Shown here in pieces: positions 31,657-40,004 of a stretch of 42,539 bases of DNA (the stretch's first letter is position 1; each line of letters starts with the position of its first letter). Under the pieces are notes generated by a model that did no database searches, was not told the origin of the DNA, and saw nothing but the letters and a program-made list of their open reading frames with translations. A program made the position numbers and the translations under genes. Location: the NCBI GenBank assembly GCA_002315385.1, contig DCHZ01000028.1, forward strand, positions 1 to 42,539, read 5' to 3'. The stretch comes from Firmicutes bacterium UBA1739 (GTDB lineage Bacteria > Bacillota > Clostridia > Peptostreptococcales > Anaerovoracaceae).

Positions 31657-32292
31657 ATGGAAAAAAAAGCAGCTGAAATTCTATTAAATGTTAAAGCAGT
31701 GTTCTTAAGACCGGAGGAGCCGTTTGTATGGGCCAGCGGCATAAAATCACCTATTTATTGTGACAACAGACTGGTATTATCCTATCCGGAGGAAAGATCT
31801 GCCATCAGGGACGGAATGGTTGCTCTTATTAAAAAGGAGTATCCGGATGCTGAGGTTATTATGGGAACGGCAACTGCCGGAATTCCTATGGCGGCACTGG
31901 CAGCGGATTCGATGAATCTGCCGATGGGTTATGTACGTTCCGATGCCAAGAAGCATGGAAAACAGAATCAGATTGAAGGAAAGGTACTGCCGGGACAGAA
32001 AGTTGTAATCGTAGAGGATCTTATCTCGACAGGAGGAAGTGTTAAGACTGTTGTAGATGCGCTCAGAGGAGCCGGAGCGGATGTAATAGGTGTTGCGGCA
32101 ATATTTACATATGGTTTACCTGATTCCGAAAAGAATTTTGCTGAAATGGGAGTTGATTTCAGAACTCTGAGTAATTATGATGTCCTGATAGGTGTGGCTG
32201 CGGAAAAAGGATATATTAAGGAAGAAGTACTGGGCAAGCTGAGAAGATGGAAAGCAGATCCGAAGGATGAAGCATGGATAAACGAAAAATAG
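31657..32292 (+). CDS. pyrE: Orotate phosphoribosyltransferase
   Basis: It joins orotate and PRPP to OMP, step 5. It has 211 residues. Seen: FVWASGIKSPIYCDNRLVLS at the N-terminus, the dimer-loop YVRSDAKKHGKQNQIEG, and the PRPP motif VVIVEDLISTGGS. ATG has AAGGAG upstream. The next gene starts inside its last 19 bases, so the downstream reductases are translated from the same message. Confidence 0.97.
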   Translation: MEKKAAEILLNVKAVFLRPEEPFVWASGIKSPIYCDNRLVLSYPEERSAIRDGMVALIKKEYPDAEVIMGTATAGIPMAALAADSMNLPMGYVRSDAKKHGKQNQIEGKVLPGQKVVIVEDLISTGGSVKTVVDALRGAGADVIGVAAIFTYGLPDSEKNFAEMGVDFRTLSNYDVLIGVAAEKGYIKEEVLGKLRRWKADPKDEAWINEK

Positions 32293-32831
32293 TATTGATA
32301 AGTGATTCTGCGGATCTTCAGGGACGGATAATCGAAAAAGAGATAATCGATTTTTTCGGGGAGTATGATTTGACGGTTTTTAACTGCAGCGAGGAGAAAA
32401 TAGAAAACTGCACCGGGTGTTTTGCCTGCAGATATAAGACTCCGGGAAAATGCGTGCAGGAGGATGTGATGGATTCGATTCTGAGGGCGATGGTCGAATC
32501 GGATATGATAATATTGCTGAGCCGGATGGAATTCGGGTGTTATTCGTCTGCAATGAAAAGAGTCCTGGACAGATCAATTCCTTTCGAACAGCCTTTCCTC
32601 AGAATTGTCCGGGGTGAAACCCATCTTACTCCGAGATATCCCAAAAAAAGGAAGCTGGTTACAGCTTTGTATGCCGAGGAGTTTGACGCAGAGGAAGCCC
32701 TGGTTTTTGCGGGGCTTTCACAGAGAAATGCGATTAATTTTGATGCTGACTGGGAAAAACCGGTGTTTTTCAGACAGGGTGAAGATGTGGCGGATAAGAT
32801 AAAAAGATTTTATGGGGATTTAATGAGATGA
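32274..32831 (+). CDS. Flavodoxin-fold NAD(P)H-dependent FMN reductase with a Cys-rich motif
   Basis: A 185-residue flavodoxin-like protein. The typical cysteine motif NCTGCFACRYKTPGKC (Cys46, 49, 52, 60) occurs in NADPH-dependent FMN reductase and iron-sulfur-flavoprotein relatives, followed by MDSILRAMVESDMIILLS and YSSAMKRVLDRSIPF, all near the FMN site. Four cysteines in this spacing could bind a cluster or act in thiol redox (inference). It begins inside the end of pyrE and overlaps the next gene by ATGA. So it is co-translated with pyrimidine genes, though no link to pyrimidine synthesis is known to me. Confidence 0.8.
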   Translation: MDKRKIVLISDSADLQGRIIEKEIIDFFGEYDLTVFNCSEEKIENCTGCFACRYKTPGKCVQEDVMDSILRAMVESDMIILLSRMEFGCYSSAMKRVLDRSIPFEQPFLRIVRGETHLTPRYPKKRKLVTALYAEEFDAEEALVFAGLSQRNAINFDADWEKPVFFRQGEDVADKIKRFYGDLMR

Positions 32832-33457
32832 AAAAGCTTTTAATGCTGAACGGCAGCCCTAAAAAGAGAAAAGCTGTGTCAGACAGACTGCTGGGTCTGC
32901 TTAATGAAGGCATTTGCGACAGAATGCTTACGGAAACAATATATCTGTATGAAACAGAGTTTAACGAGGCTCTGTTTGAAAAAATATGTGCCGCAGACTG
33001 TATAGTGATGGCACAGCCTTTGTATGTGGATTGTCTGCCCGCCGGAGTTATTGAATTCATGGAAGAAATCTCAAAGTATGTGAAAGAGAGAAGTGAAGAC
33101 CTGCCGGAGCTGTATTTCATTTTAAACTGTGGATTTCCGGAAGACAGTCAGAACACCGCGGCAATAATGATACTGGAAACATTCTGCAGAAAAACCGGAT
33201 TTTATTTCGGCGGAGGCGTGGCAGTGGGCTCCGGCGCAATGATTCTCAATTCCTGGAAGGCGGAAGAGGTTGGAAACCTGCTGAAGAAAACGGCAGACCG
33301 GATTTGCGGGGAGGATTCCGATGATACGGAAAAAGTTTACAGAATTAACGTCGGAATGGCTAAGATTCTTTTCAGGGCGAAGTCGGACAAAATGTGGATT
33401 GAAGCCGGAGAAAAAAAAGGCCTGACAAAAAAGGATTTGAAGAAAAAGTATTATTAA
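32828..33457 (+). CDS. Flavodoxin-fold NAD(P)H-dependent oxidoreductase
   Basis: A 209-residue protein of the flavodoxin-like reductase superfamily. The N-terminus KKLLMLNGSPKKRKAVSDRL is the FMN phosphate loop of this group; AADCIVMAQPLYVDCLPAGV carries the second flavin-binding segment. ALNCGFPE and GGGVAVGSGAMI are also typical of clostridial members. Unlike its partner it lacks a CxxC motif. The C-terminus is basic (KKGLTKKDLKKKYY). It is the last gene of the pyr operon, coupled by ATGA to the reductase before it, and is followed by a strong terminator. Substrate unknown; the two might act together. Confidence 0.75.
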   Translation: MKKLLMLNGSPKKRKAVSDRLLGLLNEGICDRMLTETIYLYETEFNEALFEKICAADCIVMAQPLYVDCLPAGVIEFMEEISKYVKERSEDLPELYFILNCGFPEDSQNTAAIMILETFCRKTGFYFGGGVAVGSGAMILNSWKAEEVGNLLKKTADRICGEDSDDTEKVYRINVGMAKILFRAKSDKMWIEAGEKKGLTKKDLKKKYY

Positions 33458-33472
33458 TATTGTAAAACTCGA

Positions 33473-33517
33473 AAAACCGTTCAGACTGCCGGCAGCAGCT
33501 TTGAACGGTTTTTTTTC
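33473..33517 (+). terminator. Terminator of the pyr operon
   Basis: AAAACCGTTCA (33473-33483) pairs with TGAACGGTTTT, followed by a long T-run ending at 33516. Confidence 0.92.
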
Positions 33518-33528
33518 AAAAAAGTAAG

Positions 33529-33562
33529 AGACCATAATCGGGGGAGATTATGGTCTGATTTG
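33529..33562. terminator. Second hairpin after the pyr operon
   Basis: AGACCATAATC (33529-33539) and GATTATGGTCT (33546-33556) form a perfect 11-bp stem with loop GGGGGA and a T-rich tail. Region 33563-33720 up to the cls end holds nothing else I recognise. Confidence 0.6.
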
Positions 33563-33720
33563 TTTTGTTATAGGGTGGTTAGGTTTTTTCTTACAAGTAC
33601 ATAATAGTTTTTCCGTGTGACAGATTTGTGTACTCATAAAGACCTTTGTGCGACAGAACGATTGCAAATCTGTAAATATTTTAATACTATTATTTTTTTT
33701 CGACCCTGAGTTTTTATTAA

Positions 33721-35301
33721 TTACAGCAGCGGAGAAAATACTTTAAATAAGCCCCTGAAGATACGCTTGAAAATATTGGTGTTGTTGCAGAAGTCTTCTG
33801 TAATCAGTTCACATTCGTCAAGCATTTTTAAATAATCCTCTTTAAGCTGCATAACAGCTTTGGTTTTGTAAAGAAGAGTACCGCATTCAAAATGCAGATA
33901 CAGACTTCTGAAGTCCATGTTAACGGTTCCGATTGTAGCTGTTTCGTCATCGGAAACAAAGGTTTTGGCGTGAATGAATCCGGGTGTATATTCGTAGATT
34001 TTCACACCGGCACGTATCAGTTCATAATAATGAGCCTGAGTACAGAAATGTACATACCATTTATCATACTGTCGGGGTGTTACTATACGGACATCCACAC
34101 CGTTTTTCGCCGCAAGGGAAAGTGACGTCATCAGTTCGTTGTCAACAATAAGATAAGGTGTGGTAATGTAAATATAACGGTCTGCTTTATTTATTATATT
34201 CATATACACCATTTCGGCCTGCATTTCCCAGTCTACCGGGCTGTCGCTGTAAGGAAGAACATAGCCGTCATTCTCAAAAGGAAGAGTTCTGTAAACATGA
34301 GGTCTGTATTGCTCATAATCAAATCTGACACGAGTCCCGCAGTAATTCCACATTTTCATAAACATTACTGTAAGAGACCAGACCGCATCGCCTTTCAGCA
34401 TTACAGCCGAATCCTTCCAGTGACCGAAAGGATGAGTTACATTGATATATTCGTCGGCAAGGTTGATTCCTCCCGTGAAGCCGGTATGCCCGTCAATTAC
34501 GGTGATTTTTCTGTGGTCGCGGTTATTCATTGAAGCTATGTTAAACGCATGGGCGTTAAGAGGATTGAAAACCTTGCATTTTATGCCCATATCGTTGAGC
34601 TTATTATGATAATTTTTAGGCAGCTTCATTATACAGCCGAAGTCATCATATATGAGTCTGACATCAACACCTTCGGAAGCCTTTCTGTGTAAAACTTCGA
34701 GTATGCTGTCCCACATGTGTCCTTCTTCAATAATAAAATACTCCATGAAAATAAAATGCTCTGCTTTATTCAGTTCATCCAGCAGGGTATCAAAAAATGC
34801 TTCGCCGGGACTGAGAAATTCTGAAGAAGTATTGCGGTAAACCGGGAAAACGGTTGAATCTATATCCACACCCTTATAGGAGCTTTTGTGCTCCGTGCCT
34901 AAATATACGCATTGATTGTAAAACGAAAAATCCAGAGCTTTGAGCTCGTTCATGATTTCGGGATCCTGGTTCAGAAGGCCCTGAGTTTCCAGCTCACCGT
35001 TAAGAACCTCTTTTCTCAGATGTTTTCCTATTTTATGCCCTCCCATGAGAAAATACAGAGGACCGCCCAGGATGGGAAACAGAAGAAGAGGAATGATCCA
35101 GGCAAGCTTATACGAAGGGTTTTCAGGCTTGTTTAAGATGTAGATGGCAAGAATAACGCTGAATGTTGTAAACGCCGCATTCATATAGAATGCTTTGCTT
35201 GCCAGAAACACTATTCCGAATAGTATTACCGCCAGCTGAAGAATAATTAAAAAACCGATAATAATTATTCTGCTTGAAAACAATTTAATAATATTTCTCA
35301 T
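33721..35301 (-). CDS. cls: Cardiolipin synthase
   Basis: It joins two phosphatidylglycerols to cardiolipin at the membrane. It has 526 residues; the family has about 480-510. Two N-terminal helices lie at about 10-30 and 37-55, then KLAWIIPLLLFPILGGPLYFLMG. Two phospholipase D motifs are present: NRDHRKITVIDG (first HxKxxxxD) and FIHAKTFVSDDETATIGTVNMD (second). HKIG with FLSPGEAFFDTLLDEL is also usual. It stands alone on the minus strand, divergent from idi across 84 bases. Confidence 0.95.
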   Translation of the reverse strand: MRNIIKLFSSRIIIIGFLIILQLAVILFGIVFLASKAFYMNAAFTTFSVILAIYILNKPENPSYKLAWIIPLLLFPILGGPLYFLMGGHKIGKHLRKEVLNGELETQGLLNQDPEIMNELKALDFSFYNQCVYLGTEHKSSYKGVDIDSTVFPVYRNTSSEFLSPGEAFFDTLLDELNKAEHFIFMEYFIIEEGHMWDSILEVLHRKASEGVDVRLIYDDFGCIMKLPKNYHNKLNDMGIKCKVFNPLNAHAFNIASMNNRDHRKITVIDGHTGFTGGINLADEYINVTHPFGHWKDSAVMLKGDAVWSLTVMFMKMWNYCGTRVRFDYEQYRPHVYRTLPFENDGYVLPYSDSPVDWEMQAEMVYMNIINKADRYIYITTPYLIVDNELMTSLSLAAKNGVDVRIVTPRQYDKWYVHFCTQAHYYELIRAGVKIYEYTPGFIHAKTFVSDDETATIGTVNMDFRSLYLHFECGTLLYKTKAVMQLKEDYLKMLDECELITEDFCNNTNIFKRIFRGLFKVFSPLL

Positions 35302-35385
35302 GAAATAATTCCTCCGTATACTGTTAATTATCTTAAAAATGAATTATAATCGAAACTATTATAACAGAAAAGGTCGGTATGTGAA

Positions 35386-35925
35386 ATGCTTAACAAAAAA
35401 AATGAAATAATTCTTGTTGACAATTTTGATAATGAAACAGGTACATCAGATAAGGAAAAAGCTCATCGGCAGGGACTTCTTCACCGGGCATTTTCCGTTT
35501 TCCTTTACGACGGAAACCGGCTGCTGATACAGAAAAGAGCAGAACATAAATATCACTCGGGTGGCTTGTGGGCGAATACCTGCTGCTCACATCCGAAAAA
35601 AAACGAAAGCCTCAGCGAAGCGGTAAAAAGAAGATTGTATGAGGAAACGGGAATATGCAGTGACACGGAGGAAGTTTTTTCTTTTGTTTACAGGCATAAA
35701 TTTAATGATGAGCTTTATGAGTATGAATTTGATCATGTTTTTATCGGTGAATATGCGGGAGAATACAGAGCCGATCCCGAAGAAATCAGTGAAATGAAAT
35801 GGATTGATTCTGAGGAGCTGGAGAGGGAAATGGCGGAATACCCGGATGACTTTGCCTGCTGGTTCAGAATCGCCGCTCCGGGAGTTATCAGGATAATAAA
35901 AGCACGGGAAAGCCGTAAAGTGTAG
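35386..35925 (+). CDS. idi: Isopentenyl-diphosphate delta-isomerase, type I
   Basis: It interconverts IPP and DMAPP. It has 179 residues and is the Nudix-type (type I) enzyme. Catalytic Cys67 lies in WANTCCSHP, in the same position as in E. coli Idi; the catalytic Glu is in YEYEFDHVF (112/114), and the Nudix-like helix is AVKRRLYEETGI. His residues 25, 32 and 69 are metal ligands by family comparison. Most Firmicutes that have an isomerase carry the unrelated type II flavoenzyme, so type I here may have been gained by transfer. It complements the MEP pathway, of which ispE is at 1766. Confidence 0.93.
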   Translation: MLNKKNEIILVDNFDNETGTSDKEKAHRQGLLHRAFSVFLYDGNRLLIQKRAEHKYHSGGLWANTCCSHPKKNESLSEAVKRRLYEETGICSDTEEVFSFVYRHKFNDELYEYEFDHVFIGEYAGEYRADPEEISEMKWIDSEELEREMAEYPDDFACWFRIAAPGVIRIIKARESRKV

Positions 35926-36044
35926 GAGATGTTAACTTTTTGTGAAAATGAAGGATTATACTTCCTTTTTGACGGGAAATGTGTTATAAAGGGATAGAAT
36001 AAATAATAATTTAGCAAAATATTTAAGTAGGAAAGGAAAATAAA

Positions 36045-37178
36045 ATGGCTAAAAAATTAATTGTGTTGGCAACAGTGTTTGCCATGGTATTTACTATGAC
36101 TGCATGCGGTGGTACAAAACCATACAACTATGATTTATCGGAATACGTAACTCTCGGACAGTATACCGGAATAGATGTTGAAAGAGTTGATCCGGAAGCG
36201 GTTACGGACGAAGCTGTTACAGCGGAGATACAGAGCAGACTGCAGGAAAATGCAACGACTGAAGAAGTAAAAGAAGGAACCGTTGAAAACGGTCAGACTG
36301 TTAATATCGATTATGAAGGTAAGGTCGACGGAAAGACTTTTGACGGCGGAAGTGCCGAAGCAGCTGATCTGGTTATCGGCAGCGGCAGCTTTATCGATGG
36401 ATTTGAATCGGGTCTCGTAGGAAAGAAAGTAGGAGAGACAGTTGAGCTTAAGCTGACTTTCCCTGATCCTTATGAACAGAATGCTGATCTGGCAGGTAAA
36501 GATGTTGTATTCACAGTTACTATTAACAGCATTAAAGTGGAAAAGGTTCCTCAGTTAAATGAAGAATTTGTTAAATCAGTAAGTGACTGCAAGACAGTTG
36601 ACGAATATAAAGCTCTTGTTAAAAAGGATCTTGAAGAGCAGTCTAATGAAGCTGCAAAACAGCAGATGATGTCCGCGGCATGGAATACCGTATTCAGCAA
36701 CTGCACAGTTATCAAATATCCGGAAAAAGAAGTGGCAGAAGCTGAACAGGAAATGAAAGATTATTATCAGGAGTATGCTGAGACATATCAGATGGAACTG
36801 GCTGACTTCCTTGAAATGGCAGGAATGACTGAAGAAGAATTCAATAAGGAAGCAACAAGCTATGCTCAGAATTCCGTTGCCGAAGAAATGGTAATGTATG
36901 CCATCACAAGAAAAGAAGGCATTGAAATCTCAAATGCAGAATATAAAGAAGGTGCACAGGAATATGTTGACAGCCTCGGATTTGAGAATATTGCCGCTCT
37001 TGAAGAAGAGTATACAAAAGAAACCATCGAAAGCAGTCTCCTTTGGGAGAAATTCTTCGAATTCCTTCTCGACAAAGCCAATATAGTTGAACCGGGAACT
37101 CTCGATAAGGCAGATGCAGCGAAGGCTGAAGGTCAGGATGCAGATGCTTCCGGTGATGCGGCAAAAGAAGAAAAATAG
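36045..37178 (+). CDS. Lipoprotein with trigger-factor-like FKBP and chaperone domains
   Basis: A 377-residue extracytoplasmic lipoprotein. The lipobox MTACGG places Cys21 as the lipidated residue. An FKBP-type prolyl isomerase domain (about 75-165) has NIDYEGKVDGKTFDGGSA and GSFIDGFESGLVGKKVGE. After it, residues about 170-345 match the helical C-terminal domain of trigger factor, with VPQLNEEFVKSVSDCKTVDEY. The N-terminal ribosome-binding domain of trigger factor is missing and replaced by the lipoprotein signal. It ends in an Ala/Asp/Lys-rich tail. It probably folds exported proteins at the membrane surface, like PrsA; the abundant S-layer proteins are plausible clients (inference). SD AGGAAAGG; its own transcription unit. 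Confidence 0.88.
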   Translation: MAKKLIVLATVFAMVFTMTACGGTKPYNYDLSEYVTLGQYTGIDVERVDPEAVTDEAVTAEIQSRLQENATTEEVKEGTVENGQTVNIDYEGKVDGKTFDGGSAEAADLVIGSGSFIDGFESGLVGKKVGETVELKLTFPDPYEQNADLAGKDVVFTVTINSIKVEKVPQLNEEFVKSVSDCKTVDEYKALVKKDLEEQSNEAAKQQMMSAAWNTVFSNCTVIKYPEKEVAEAEQEMKDYYQEYAETYQMELADFLEMAGMTEEEFNKEATSYAQNSVAEEMVMYAITRKEGIEISNAEYKEGAQEYVDSLGFENIAALEEEYTKETIESSLLWEKFFEFLLDKANIVEPGTLDKADAAKAEGQDADASGDAAKEEK

Positions 37179-37217
37179 CAGCATCTGATTCAAAAACCAA
37201 AATAATCATGTTTGGTA

Positions 37218-37246
37218 TTGTAAATCTGAGCTGTCGGTGGTATAAT
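37218..37246 (+). promoter_or_regulatory. Promoter of the T-box-metY transcript
   Basis: TTGTAA (37218-37223) and perfect TATAAT (37241-37246), spacer 17, about 30 bases before the T-box. Confidence 0.75.
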
Positions 37247-37275
37247 TCATAAAACTAAAGCAAATCTCATAATAA

Positions 37276-37530
37276 ATGCAGAGATGAAGAGGATCGGGAC
37301 ACGGAGCTTTCAGAGAGCTGCCGTACGGTGCGAGGCAGTAAGTGAAATTCCCAGTGATCTATGGCTTCGGAGCAGAGGATTCGATGGCGTAAGCAGGTAG
37401 GGTTCTACGCTGGTGCGGCGTTAATGCACAGAGCTTGACAGAGCTTTTGAGGAGGCAGTTTAACTGCAATTTGAGTGGTACCGCGGGAATTTACCCCGTC
37501 TCGAAGTAATATTTGAGGCGGGGTTTTTTG
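37276..37530 (+). promoter_or_regulatory. T-box riboswitch, methionine specifier
   Basis: The T-box sequence GAGTGGTACCGCGGG (37473-37487) is followed by a terminator, CCCCGTCTC (37494-37502) with GAGGCGGGG (37515-37523) and six T's. In Stem I, GAAG (37286-37289) pairs with CTTC (37365-37368), and GATC (37292-37295) pairs with GATC (37356-37359). The 3' side of the loop between them shows ATG (37361-37363) followed by G. That makes AUG the specifier. TGGT in the bulge fits tRNA-Met with discriminator A. Uncharged tRNA-Met would favour read-through into metY. Confidence 0.92.
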
Positions 37531-37571
37531 GTACAGTTTGTTATAATAAAACCGGAAAGGAAGAAAAGAGT

Positions 37572-38855
37572 ATGAGTAAGAGAAGAATAGAAACAAAATG
37601 TGTTCAGGGTGGTTATACTCCGGGAAACGGTGAACCGAGACAGATTCCGATTATCCAGAGTACAACTTTCAAGTATGATACAAGCGAGGACATGGGAAAG
37701 CTTTTTGATCTTGAGGCGGAAGGCTATTTCTATTCCAGACTGCAGAATCCGACCTGTGATATGGTGGCTGCGAAAATCTGTGAGCTGGAAGGCGGAACTG
37801 CGGCAATGCTGACAGGTTCGGGTCAGGCAGCTTCATTTTATGCGGTATTTAATATTGCAGGCTGCGGAGATCATGTGGTGGCGTCTTCGTCAATTTACGG
37901 CGGAACATATAATCTGTTTGCCGTAACAATGAAAAGAATGGGTATCGAATTTACCTTTGTATCGCCGGAATGTTCCGAAGAAGAACTGAATGCCGCATTC
38001 AGACCCAATACCAGGGCTGTGTTCGGAGAAACCATTGCCAATCCGGCACTTATCGTTCTCGATATCGAAAAATTTGCCAAAGCTGCTCACGCACACGGAG
38101 TACCTTTGATTATTGACAATACTTTTGCGACACCTATAAACTGCCGTCCTTTTGAATGGGGCGCGGACATCGTAACACATTCCACAACAAAATATATGGA
38201 CGGTCACGGATCTGCCGTAGGCGGAGCTATTGTTGATTCCGGTAATTTCGACTGGATGGCAAATAAAGAAAAGTTCCCGGGTCTCTGTACACCGGATGAA
38301 AGCTATCACGGGGTAACATATGCGGAACGCTTCGGACAGGGCGGAGCTTTTATTACAAAAGCGACCGTACAGCTTATGAGAGATTTCGGATCGGTTCAGT
38401 CGCCTCAAAGTGCTTTTATTCTTAATCTGGGATTGGAAAGCCTTCATGTGAGAGTGAAAAGACATTGTGAAAATGCTCAGGCTGTTGCCGAATTCCTGGA
38501 AAATCATCCCAAGATTTCCTGGGTTGAATATGCGGGTCTGAAGGGAAACAAATATCACGCTCTTGCGGAAAAATATCTCCCGAACGGAATCTGCGGCGTT
38601 GTCAGCTTCGGAGTTAAGGGCGGAAGAGCAAATGCGGAGAAAATGATGAAAAATCTTAAGCTTGCGGCCATCGAAACTCATGTTGCTGATGCCAGAAGCT
38701 GCTGCTTACATCCTGCCAGCAGTACTCATCGTCAGATGAATGATGATGAACTGATTGCAGCGGGAGTTTCTCCGGATCTGATAAGACTGTCCTGCGGACT
38801 GGAAAATTCACAGGACCTTATAGACGATCTGCAGCAGGCGCTGGAACAGATTTAG
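37572..38855 (+). CDS. metY: O-acetylhomoserine sulfhydrylase (PLP enzyme)
   Basis: It makes homocysteine from O-acetylhomoserine and sulfide. It has 427 residues, the usual size of MetY rather than the shorter cystathionine gamma-synthase (about 380). Seen: QSTTFKYDTSEDMGKLFDLE, SGQAASFYAVFNI, DNTFATPINCRPFEWGAD, and the PLP lysine in HSTTKYMDGHGSAVGG (about 208). The end, HPASSTHRQMNDDELIAAG, is also typical. It stands behind the Met T-box, and metA follows 67 bases later, probably on the same transcript. Confidence 0.95.
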   Translation: MSKRRIETKCVQGGYTPGNGEPRQIPIIQSTTFKYDTSEDMGKLFDLEAEGYFYSRLQNPTCDMVAAKICELEGGTAAMLTGSGQAASFYAVFNIAGCGDHVVASSSIYGGTYNLFAVTMKRMGIEFTFVSPECSEEELNAAFRPNTRAVFGETIANPALIVLDIEKFAKAAHAHGVPLIIDNTFATPINCRPFEWGADIVTHSTTKYMDGHGSAVGGAIVDSGNFDWMANKEKFPGLCTPDESYHGVTYAERFGQGGAFITKATVQLMRDFGSVQSPQSAFILNLGLESLHVRVKRHCENAQAVAEFLENHPKISWVEYAGLKGNKYHALAEKYLPNGICGVVSFGVKGGRANAEKMMKNLKLAAIETHVADARSCCLHPASSTHRQMNDDELIAAGVSPDLIRLSCGLENSQDLIDDLQQALEQI

Positions 38856-38922
38856 AGATATAATATATTTTCGTTAACAGCTTCGGCATAATCCGGGCTG
38901 TAAAGGAAAGGGGGGTACGGCA

Positions 38923-39840
38923 GTGCCAATCAAAATACCAAATGAATTACCGGCATATAAAACACTGACCGATGAAAATATTTTTGTCATGACGGAAAAC
39001 AGAGCGGATACTCAGGATATCCGTCCTTTGAAAATAGCACTGGTCAATCTTATGCCTACAAAAATAGATACGGAGACTCAGTTCAGCAGACTTCTGGGGA
39101 ATACACCGCTTCAGGTGGAACTGGAACTGATTCAAATGAAGTCCTATCAGTCTAAGAATACTTCCGAGGAGCATATGCTTTCATTCTATAAGACTTTTGA
39201 TGACATCAAAAACGAAAAGTTTGACGGAATGGTAATTACAGGTGCACCTATAGAGACAATGGATTTTGAAGAGGTGGAATACTGGACTGAGCTCTGCGAA
39301 CTGATGGAATGGAGCAGGACCCACGTTCACAGCACTCTTCATATCTGCTGGGGTGCGCAGGCAGCGCTGTATTATCATTTCGGAATTCCCAAGATACCTC
39401 TTGACAAAAAGGTGTTCGGTGTTTTTCCGCATGTGATTGAGGAAAAAAACAATCTTCTTTTCAGGGGAAGTGATGACGAGTTTCTTGTTCCGCATTCGCG
39501 TCATACTATGGTAAAACGTGAAGACATAGAATACTGCAGAAAGCTTAAAATCATAGCCTCTTCAGAGGAGGCAGGTGTGTATGCCGCCATGGCGGGGGAA
39601 GGTAAGCAGATATTCATTATGGGTCATCCGGAGTATGACCCGCTGACTCTGAAAAAAGAGTATGACAGGGATGTGGCTGCCGGAAAAGAAATAAATGTGC
39701 CTATGAATTACTATCCCCAGGACGATCCTTCGAAGAATCCTGTGGTAAGGTGGAGAGCTCATGCAAATCTGCTATATTCCAACTGGACAAATTATTTTGT
39801 TTATCAGACCACGCCGTTTGATATTAAAGCAATAATATAA
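38923..39840 (+). CDS. metA: Homoserine O-acetyltransferase, MetA type
   Basis: It activates homoserine by acylation, the first step of methionine synthesis. It has 305 residues. Catalytic Cys142 is in HICWGAQAAL and the His/Glu partners are in RHTMVKRE and MGHPEYDP. Position 111 is Glu, in ITGAPIETMDFEEVEYW; in MetA enzymes Glu111 marks acetyl-CoA use and Gly111 succinyl-CoA use, so this should be an acetyltransferase despite the older succinyltransferase name. That agrees with metY directly upstream. The start is GTG after AAAGGGGGG. Confidence 0.95.
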   Translation: MPIKIPNELPAYKTLTDENIFVMTENRADTQDIRPLKIALVNLMPTKIDTETQFSRLLGNTPLQVELELIQMKSYQSKNTSEEHMLSFYKTFDDIKNEKFDGMVITGAPIETMDFEEVEYWTELCELMEWSRTHVHSTLHICWGAQAALYYHFGIPKIPLDKKVFGVFPHVIEEKNNLLFRGSDDEFLVPHSRHTMVKREDIEYCRKLKIIASSEEAGVYAAMAGEGKQIFIMGHPEYDPLTLKKEYDRDVAAGKEINVPMNYYPQDDPSKNPVVRWRAHANLLYSNWTNYFVYQTTPFDIKAII

Positions 39841-39927
39841 TTAAGTGTGATATTATGCGTTCCTGCCGAATCCGGTTTATTCCGGATAGATTACAGCATT
39901 GTTTTTATGAAAAACAGAAAAATTAAG

Positions 39928-39957
39928 TTGTATACAGATTTAAAACTATGATAGTAT
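39928..39957 (+). promoter_or_regulatory. Promoter of the third SLH gene
   Basis: TTGTAT (39928-39933) and TAGTAT (39952-39957), spacer 18. A weak ATCCGG/CCGGAT hairpin near 39869-39886 may end the met transcript. Confidence 0.5.
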
Positions 39958-40004
39958 ATAAACAATCAGATAATGCAGCAAAGTAAAAAGAAAGGGAAGA
40001 AAAA

